Source: a virus
DNA length: 26,397 nt
Virus record (IMG/VR): IMGVR_UViG_3300030012_002724
Location: 1-26,397 of that record
Direction: 5' to 3' (one strand)
Shown here: piece by piece, positions 22,059-26,397 of the stretch
How the letters are laid out: every line of letters begins with the position of its first letter
How positions within the stretch are numbered: position 1 is the stretch's first letter
The notes under the pieces: model-generated
Databases searched by the model: none
What the model saw: the letters and a program-made list of their open reading frames with translations, nothing else
Told to the model about the DNA's origin: nothing
Program-made: the position numbers and the translations under genes

Positions 22059-22189
22059 AGTGATGTTGTTGGTTTTTCTTCTACTAACTTAGTTACTTTG
22101 TATCCGTTTTTTTCTAACAAAGTTTTTGCTTCATGTATTTTTCTAAGGACATTACTTTCGTCATCCCAAATTTGATTATGTATTACCAT
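22055..22189 (-). CDS. 44-residue protein between groEL and groES
   Basis: Reads MVIHNQIWDDESNVLRKIHE then AKTLLEKNGYKVTKLVEEKP, ending TTSL. Helical, with a pattern of a small adaptor. It starts 11 bases after the groEL stop and joins the next gene by ATGA. Support is tight packing; function unknown. Confidence 0.5.
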   Translation of the reverse strand: MVIHNQIWDDESNVLRKIHEAKTLLEKNGYKVTKLVEEKPTTSL

Positions 22190-22199
22190 TTTTGTTTAT

Positions 22200-23810
22200 T
22201 TATTTATTTGTTATTTCTCTTGCCATAGTTACTATAGCGTTGGTTGATAAAATAGTTATAGCTACAGAAACAGCATTTTGAAGTGCGGTCTTTGTAACTT
22301 TCATAGGGTCTATAATTCCCATTTTCAGCATGTCTCCATAGACATGTTTCTTTACATCGAACCCTTCATTATTTTTTTCGGGTGGATATATTTGTTCCTC
22401 CTCAAGTCCAGCATTTTTAAGTATCTGTACGAGGGGAGCACGAAGTGCACTTGACAAAACTGCGTAAGCAGTTTTTTTTGCCGAATAAACACTCTCGTGT
22501 CCTGACAACTGATTATAATAATCGTAGTAATTGTACAAAGCTAATCCGCCACCAGGTAGTATTCCTTCTTGTAATGCGGAACGCACCGCACAGACTGCAT
22601 CATCGACTCTATCATAAAGTTCCTTCTGCTCTAGGTCAGTGTTACCGCCAACGTATATAACACCAATCCCTCCTGTCAACGATGCGATTCTCGACATTAT
22701 AAAATCTTTATCAGCTTTTTTTGTTGCGAGCTTATTTGCATCCCATAATTGTTTTACTCTCTCTTTCACCTCTGGGGTTTGTTTTTTACTATCTTTCAAA
22801 ACAATTGTGCTGTCTTTCGATACAATCACTTTATTAGCATGACCCAAATCATTAAAAGATATTATACTTAAATCATCTCCTGTCTTCTCTGAAAAATAAG
22901 TAGCACCAACCGAGAGGGCTATATCCTGCATCAGTTCATGTTGTTTGTAACCAAAGGAGGGTGGAGTAATGTTACAAATCTTCAAACTATTCTTCATGAC
23001 ATTAGCTGCCAACGTGTTTATCACGTTTGTAGAACAGGGTGCTACTATTAATAATTTCTTTCCCTCGGCTATGATTGGTTTTAAAACATTCTCGATGTTA
23101 AGCAGGTTTACAATCTCCGCATCTGATACCAAGATGTGCACATCATCTAAAATACACTCATCCTTTTTGTGGTTATTGATAAAAAGAGGAGAGGTGTAGC
23201 CTCTATCAATTTTCAATCCATCTGTGGTTTCATTATACGTTTCTGAAGTTTGTGAACGCTCTACTGTAACAATACCATTTTTACCAACCGAGTTGTAGGT
23301 GTCTGCAATAATCTTACCAACATCTTGGTCGTTGTTCGCAGATATAGTAGCTACATCTTTCAGCATTTGTTTTGTAACTGGTTTACTATCTTTTTTAAGT
23401 CTTTTGATTAATTCTTTTGTTTCATTCAAAAGCTCTCTCAATATCTCTGTCTTGTTATCGAACTGACCTATGAGCTCCATACCTGATTTTACCAATGCCT
23501 CTGTTAGAACAATTGCAGTGGTCGTACCATCACCTGCATTGGTTGCTGTTCTATCAGCAGCTTCACGCATCATACGAACAGCTAGGTTCTCCACAGAATC
23601 TAAAAGTGCAATAGACTTTGCAACTGTTACCCCATCCTTGGTGACAGTTATTCCGTGAGTGTGTTCTGGTGATTCAATTATGACAGTATTACCCATTGGC
23701 CCAAGCGTGCTTTTCACAGCCTGCGCCATTTTGCTAATACCATTGATTAGCTTTTGTTGTGCCTCAGAACTAAAGTGTAATTCTTTTGGCGAGTATCCCC
23801 CTTGCTCCAT
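22200..23810 (-). CDS. groEL: GroEL-type chaperonin (phage-encoded)
   Basis: 536 residues, near the 548 of E. coli GroEL. The ATP site is intact: TLGPMG at about 35-40, TKDG at 57-60, GDGTTT at 93-98, RVDDA with D404 matching the catalytic D398, and PGGG at 419-422. The apical region has IDRGYTSPLFINN and PSFGYKQHELMQDIA, which in cellular GroEL bind GroES and substrate. The C-terminal GGM tail is missing and several conserved residues differ (for instance TLGPKG to TLGPMG), so this is a divergent phage copy rather than a recent host copy. First gene of an operon that ends with groES. Confidence 0.9.
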   Translation of the reverse strand: MEQGGYSPKELHFSSEAQQKLINGISKMAQAVKSTLGPMGNTVIIESPEHTHGITVTKDGVTVAKSIALLDSVENLAVRMMREAADRTATNAGDGTTTAIVLTEALVKSGMELIGQFDNKTEILRELLNETKELIKRLKKDSKPVTKQMLKDVATISANNDQDVGKIIADTYNSVGKNGIVTVERSQTSETYNETTDGLKIDRGYTSPLFINNHKKDECILDDVHILVSDAEIVNLLNIENVLKPIIAEGKKLLIVAPCSTNVINTLAANVMKNSLKICNITPPSFGYKQHELMQDIALSVGATYFSEKTGDDLSIISFNDLGHANKVIVSKDSTIVLKDSKKQTPEVKERVKQLWDANKLATKKADKDFIMSRIASLTGGIGVIYVGGNTDLEQKELYDRVDDAVCAVRSALQEGILPGGGLALYNYYDYYNQLSGHESVYSAKKTAYAVLSSALRAPLVQILKNAGLEEEQIYPPEKNNEGFDVKKHVYGDMLKMGIIDPMKVTKTALQNAVSVAITILSTNAIVTMAREITNK

Positions 23811-23824
23811 TTTACTAATTTATG

Positions 23825-23832
23825 TAAAAGTA
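23825..23832 (-). promoter_or_regulatory. Possible groEL promoter -7 box TACTTTTA
   Basis: Minus strand TACTTTTA, similar to TAnnTTTG, 15 bases before the groEL ATG. The G is missing and a TTG is only 10 bases upstream, so this is a weak call. Confidence 0.25.
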
Positions 23833-23879
23833 GAAAAAAAAACAAAGAAAACCGAAAATGTCAAAAATAATTTTCTCTA

Positions 23880-23923
23880 TTATATATATATATATTATTA
23901 TTATTATTATTATTATAATAATA
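23880..23923. repeat. (TA)n followed by (TTA)n microsatellite
   Basis: About seven TA units run into about nine TTA/TAT units, followed by ATAATAATA. It lies 70-110 bases upstream of the groEL start, in the 284-base gap between groEL and the next gene. Length may vary between genomes and alter promoter spacing or melting. Confidence 0.8.
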
Positions 23924-23948
23924 CTGAAATGGTTTTGAAATTGGTATA

Positions 23949-24040
23949 TCGACATCTTATTGATTATCAATTACTTAATTGACACTAAATCGACACTAAA
24001 AAAAATATATCGACACTAAAAGATATAAGTTGACACAAAA
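23949..24040. repeat. Phased direct repeats, core TYGACACTAAA
   Basis: Copies start at 23949 (TCGACATC, partial), 23979 (TTGACACTAAA), 23990 (TCGACACTAAA), 24010 (TCGACACTAAA) and 24030 (TTGACACAAAA). Starts are 30, 11, 20 and 20 bases apart, close to whole turns of DNA. This suggests a protein bound in a line on one face of the helix: operator array, iteron origin or packaging/partition site. Lies between the groEL promoter area and the terminator of the gene to the right. Confidence 0.75.
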
Positions 24041-24066
24041 AGAAAAGGTAGCCCAAAACTACCTTT
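24038..24066 (-). terminator. Rho-independent terminator of the 24.1-24.5 kb genes
   Basis: Minus strand stem AAAGGTAG / CTACCTTT with loop TTTTGGG, then TCTTTTT. It lies about 29 bases past the stop at 24095 and borders the phased repeats. Confidence 0.75.
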
Positions 24067-24094
24067 CCATCATAAACCAACTCAAAACAAATAT

Positions 24095-24319
24095 TTAGAG
24101 AAGACCTCTAAATTTCTTCATATCTTCAGCTCTTTCGATTCCGTCTGCAATTCTTTTAATTTTTCTGTCTTCCTTAATTATTCTTTTCATATTAGCTGCT
24201 TGCTGAATACCTGTCATAGAGTTCATCCTGCCATTTATCAACCTGCCGTTCTTAATATAAAGACCATCAACAAAATTGTCTTCAGAACCTGTTCTCAAAT
24301 GTGTGTGTCCGTGTGCCAT
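24095..24319 (-). CDS. Small conserved phage protein, function unknown
   Basis: 74 residues: MAHGHTHLRTGSEDNFVDGL, YIKNGRLINGRMNSMTGIQQ, then AANMKRIIKEDRKIKRIADG. The N-terminus has HGHTH, a possible metal-binding cluster; the C-terminal half is a long charged helix. Starts 1 base after the stop of the 44-residue gene and ends before a strong terminator. Confidence 0.55.
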   Translation of the reverse strand: MAHGHTHLRTGSEDNFVDGLYIKNGRLINGRMNSMTGIQQAANMKRIIKEDRKIKRIADGIERAEDMKKFRGLL

Positions 24320-24320
24320 A

Positions 24321-24455
24321 TCAATACATTATTTTAATACTTATAAGTCCAAGATAAATTGTTATCTCAGAGTAATCATAATCCTTGTCACTAGAATAAT
24401 ATGACCACCCAATTGCAAATCCAACACGTAGTCTGTTATGAATCTCTAGCTCCAT
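24321..24455 (-). CDS. 44-residue hydrophobic-tail protein, likely leaderless
   Basis: Reads MELEIHNRLRVGFAIGWSYY, SSDKDYDYSEITIYLGLISI, KIMY. I recall the pattern (E-H-R--IG-A-GW-YY---D-DY-E--IYL-LI) as a small protein of marine phages. Alternating polar/hydrophobic strands; C-terminus hydrophobic. Only 3 bases separate its ATG from a TACCTTTG box, so its mRNA may start at or next to the ATG. Confidence 0.55.
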   Translation of the reverse strand: MELEIHNRLRVGFAIGWSYYSSDKDYDYSEITIYLGLISIKIMY

Positions 24456-24458
24456 ACA

Positions 24459-24466
24459 CAAAGGTA
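24459..24466 (-). promoter_or_regulatory. Bacteroidota -7 box TACCTTTG
   Basis: Minus strand TACCTTTG, exact TAnnTTTG, 3 bases before the ATG at 24455. A 13-base palindrome (24481-24493) lies just upstream, near where a -33 box or operator would be. Confidence 0.55.
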
Positions 24467-24479
24467 GTAAATTTTATTA

Positions 24480-24495
24480 GACACTTATAGTGTTT
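24480..24495. promoter_or_regulatory. Palindrome with GACACT half site
   Basis: GACACTTATAGTGTTT contains a perfect inverted repeat ACACT-TAT-AGTGT (24481-24493). The half GACACT is the same core as in the phased repeats at 23.95-24.04 kb. It lies about 14 bases upstream of the minus -7 box, a usual operator position. Confidence 0.5.
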
Positions 24496-24844
24496 AGGTT
24501 ACTATATGATATACGCAGCGCCTGGGCAAACCCCAAACCGATTTTTTTTTGCGCTGGGGTTGTTGTTTCCTGTTGTTGTTTGTGATTTTTTTAGCTTTTT
24601 GTATTGTAAACTGTGTCAGACCTTGTATTTACTAACAAAAACCTAGGTAAATGACCTTCCCTCAGCTAAAGTTTAAACTTCTAGAGATGTCAGTTAGGGC
24701 ACGTTCCAGTTCAAAAAGTTATTAACAAAATTAAGGGAATTCATTCCACGTAAAGTCTTTATTCATAAGGGATAAGAACATCTACTACTAAAAACGCTAA
24801 AAACAAAAGAAAACTTGCTTGTTTTATTGCATTAATATGTATAA

Positions 24845-24873
24845 CTTACACAATGTAAGCACGAGGCTTACAC
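24845..24873. promoter_or_regulatory. Triple half-site dyad upstream of the 287-residue gene
   Basis: CTTAC-acaat-GTAAG (24845-24859) is followed by GTAAGC-acgag-GCTTAC (24855-24871), so the central GTAAG can pair with either side. CTTACAC repeats 22 bases apart. Position 25-50 bases before the ATG suggests an operator or an mRNA switch. Confidence 0.5.
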
Positions 24874-24897
24874 AAATACTAACTTAAAATTTTAAAT

Positions 24898-25761
24898 ATG
24901 GCAAGAAATTTATTACAAATCGAGACAGACTTTATCCGACAAGAGGATATCGCCGAAGGTCTGCAATTGCGAAAGGTCAATGCGACAATTCGTACTATGA
25001 ACAATCATGGTTTTACTAGATTTAACAAAGCTTTAGGTCTAGCAAAACTTATGCTAGAGGTCAAGACATGGTTTGAGACTGATAGTACACAAGCTAAATT
25101 CAGCGAGGCTGGTATTAGCTGGACAATTGGAGACTTAGCTGACAAAATATTCCACAAGGATAGAAGCTGGTTTACTAGAGGTTGTCAAGTTGCGACAATC
25201 CATGATACTAGAATTGAGGCATACATTGAGTCTATCAAGTATATTCAATCTAAAGGTTTTACTTGTAATCCATCAATAGAGAAAGCTATCAAATACCATA
25301 AAATTTTCTCCAATATTGAGGAGTATACTCCGATACTGCAAGCTTACATGAGCCAAATAACTCCGTATGCTGAGCATGAAAATCTAGCTAACGTTATGTT
25401 CATTCCATTAAACTGGAAAGAGATTGAGAGAGTTATAGCTGAGCACAATGATACTGCGACTTCAAGTAGTAATTCTGAAAATACGCTCTCCAGAGAAAGC
25501 ATTTCTGGAAATACTAATGAAAACCAAGTATCTGCAAGGGCTGAAGTTGAGTCCAATGATGCGCCACGCACAAGCACAATTCCAAATCAATTAAGAGGTT
25601 ATGTAACTCGACAAGACATTGAAAATTTGGTAAGCTTATCAGCTGACAACAAGACTAATGTTCTTGAAATGATGATGGAACATATGTCTGATACAGAGAG
25701 ATATGCGATGATTGAAAAGATGTGTACTAGATTTGATTTAACCTTAAATATTGAAGCATAA
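24898..25761 (+). CDS. Unrecognised 287-residue protein, first of the plus-strand operon
   Basis: No family recognised. The first 160 residues look helical with a possible DNA-binding part (ISWTIGDLADKIFHKDRSWF, then TRGCQVATIHDTRIEAYIES). Residues about 182-225 are Ser/Asn/Glu-rich and probably unfolded (TATSSSNSENTLSRESISGN). The C-terminal 60 residues are helical again (YVTRQDIENLVSLSADNKTN; MMMEHMSDTERYAMIEKMCT). The two-domain layout with a flexible linker is common in regulators or replication factors. Strand and position after a dyad-rich region suggest an early gene. It overlaps the amidoligase-like gene by one base (TAATG). Confidence 0.6.
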   Translation: MARNLLQIETDFIRQEDIAEGLQLRKVNATIRTMNNHGFTRFNKALGLAKLMLEVKTWFETDSTQAKFSEAGISWTIGDLADKIFHKDRSWFTRGCQVATIHDTRIEAYIESIKYIQSKGFTCNPSIEKAIKYHKIFSNIEEYTPILQAYMSQITPYAEHENLANVMFIPLNWKEIERVIAEHNDTATSSSNSENTLSRESISGNTNENQVSARAEVESNDAPRTSTIPNQLRGYVTRQDIENLVSLSADNKTNVLEMMMEHMSDTERYAMIEKMCTRFDLTLNIEA

Positions 25762-26397
25762 TGGGACTAATATATACTTTAACTGGAGAGACTGCTAGAG
25801 CACAAATACGTGGTTATGGGAACTCTCCTAGAGAACTAGCACTTCACCGAGGTGCAATGGAAGATGATGTGAAAAACATCAAAACCAAAGTCCACAAATG
25901 CAATGATGCTGGGACAATATACCAGTCAAACTTTAGCATAGGCTTTGAGATTGAGAAAAACAATTTTTTAGGTCGTAGCAGAGTTATGGCTGGTGTTACT
26001 GAATACGAAATGTTCAGAGGTTACGAGAGAGATGGTAGTTGTGGAGTTGAAGCAATAACACATGTACTACCTCTTGTACCGCCATCTCCATGGAGAAACA
26101 AAGTTTTCGATATGTTCTACAAAGCTAGACCAATTATTGAAGACTCGCATTCTCCAAGTAACATCAGTTGCGGTGGTCACATTACGATTGGATTATCTCC
26201 TAATTGCGAATTGTCCACAAGAGAGTTTTGGGCTCGTTTAAGACCCTTTACTGGACTTTTGATGTCCCTGTACCGAAAGAGGCTAAAGAACTCTTATTGC
26301 AATACTAATTTACGTATGGGTGGACATGAGACTGGAGTTGCTGACAACATCGGTAGCTTTCACTACAAATACCAGTTTGCCCTCTTAAAGAGTAGTG
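25761..26397 (+). CDS. Amidoligase-like protein (partial, runs off right edge)
   Basis: ATG at 25761 overlaps the previous stop as TAATG; 212 codons, no stop in window. Visible motifs: SIGFEIEKN (about 59-67), the type of G-x-E-x-E strand that binds Mg-ATP in amidoligases; YERDGSCGVEAITHVLPLVP (about 88-107), like the E-x-D-x-S...E.-P element; and CGGHITIGLS (about 137-146), like the G-H-x-H/G strand. Then a helix ARLRPFTGLLMSLYRKR. This matches the amidoligase_2 plan (COOH-NH2 ligases of the glutamine-synthetase fold), known in peptide-tagging and wall-linked gene sets. Substrate unknown. Confidence 0.55.
   Translation, partial: MGLIYTLTGETARAQIRGYGNSPRELALHRGAMEDDVKNIKTKVHKCNDAGTIYQSNFSIGFEIEKNNFLGRSRVMAGVTEYEMFRGYERDGSCGVEAITHVLPLVPPSPWRNKVFDMFYKARPIIEDSHSPSNISCGGHITIGLSPNCELSTREFWARLRPFTGLLMSLYRKRLKNSYCNTNLRMGGHETGVADNIGSFHYKYQFALLKSS

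Larger units (their letters stand above)
24456..24897. other. Gene-poor divergent control region
   Basis: No convincing gene in 442 bases between the minus-strand block and the plus-strand operon. It holds the 24480 palindrome; a GC-rich segment with two interleaved complementary pairs (24516-24561); a direct repeat TTGTTGTTT at 24560 and 24573; ATTTAC/GTAAAT at 24627/24647 with CCTAGG inside; a perfect palindrome AAGTTTAAACTT at 24669-24680; and a triple half-site dyad at 24845-24873. This fits a bidirectional promoter region or replication origin. No tRNA found. Confidence 0.5.

Noticed and set aside
23659-23982. Plus-strand frame with a run of Tyr
   Set aside because: It is the groEL antisense end followed by the TA/TTA microsatellite; the Tyr run only translates the repeat.
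23949-24040. Possible CRISPR array
   Set aside because: Repeats are 11 bases with uneven 11-30-base period and no spacers of normal length; no cas genes nearby.
24601-24840. Possible tRNA or small gene in the divergent region
   Set aside because: GTTCCAGTTCAAAA looks a little like a T arm but no acceptor or anticodon stem pairs; all frames are short and stop-rich.
1-26397. Integrase, transposase or insertion sequence
   Set aside because: No recombinase motif, no terminal inverted repeats with target duplication; nothing here shows a temperate lifestyle.

Overview
The window looks like part of the genome of a tailed, probably short-tailed (podovirus-like) phage that infects a Bacteroidota bacterium, most likely a marine flavobacterium. 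Three things point there. The DNA is AT-rich and starts are preceded by A/T-rich leaders rather than Shine-Dalgarno boxes. Many intergenic gaps carry an exact TAnnTTTG element, the known -7 box of Bacteroidota promoters. The structural set (ring protein, muzzle/stabilisation-like protein, large portal and terminase) resembles crAss-like and related Bacteroidota podoviruses. Family names come from reading the proteins by eye; no database search was possible.

Layout. Nearly everything from 1 to 24.5 kb is on the minus strand, so transcription runs right to left. From right to left it holds: two small genes (24.5-24.1 kb); a control stretch with phased repeats; a chaperonin operon running groEL, three small genes, groES (23.8-21.35 kb); one lone plus-strand winged-helix-like gene (20.95-21.38 kb) that converges on groES and diverges from a membrane/coiled-coil gene; a packed run of tiny basic or cysteine-containing proteins mixed with tail-fibre pieces (20.9-17.97 kb); a tail adhesin array with two glycine-rich proteins and a LamG-like protein (17.97-13.27 kb); a lysis cassette of a one-TM protein, an M15 peptidase endolysin and a holin-like protein (13.18-12.09 kb) plus a small basic protein; a packaging operon (11.93-8.65 kb) ending in the large terminase; then portal, scaffold-like protein, major capsid protein, a conserved virion protein, two connector/ring proteins and the start of the muzzle-like protein at the left edge.

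At the right end, after a 440-base gene-poor region rich in dyads, transcription turns to the plus strand: an unrecognised 287-residue protein, then, coupled by TAATG, a protein with amidoligase-like motifs that runs off the window.

How it fits together. Virion genes sit in short blocks separated by a hairpin terminator followed directly by a TAnnTTTG promoter, so each block can be set to its own level. The phage has its own GroEL and GroES and, in the packaging operon, a second larger GroES-fold candidate, which suggests dedicated folding of a virion protein. The least explained parts are the phased TYGACACTAAA repeats beside groEL, the dyad-rich divergent region at 24.46-24.90 kb, and the 287-residue/amidoligase pair.
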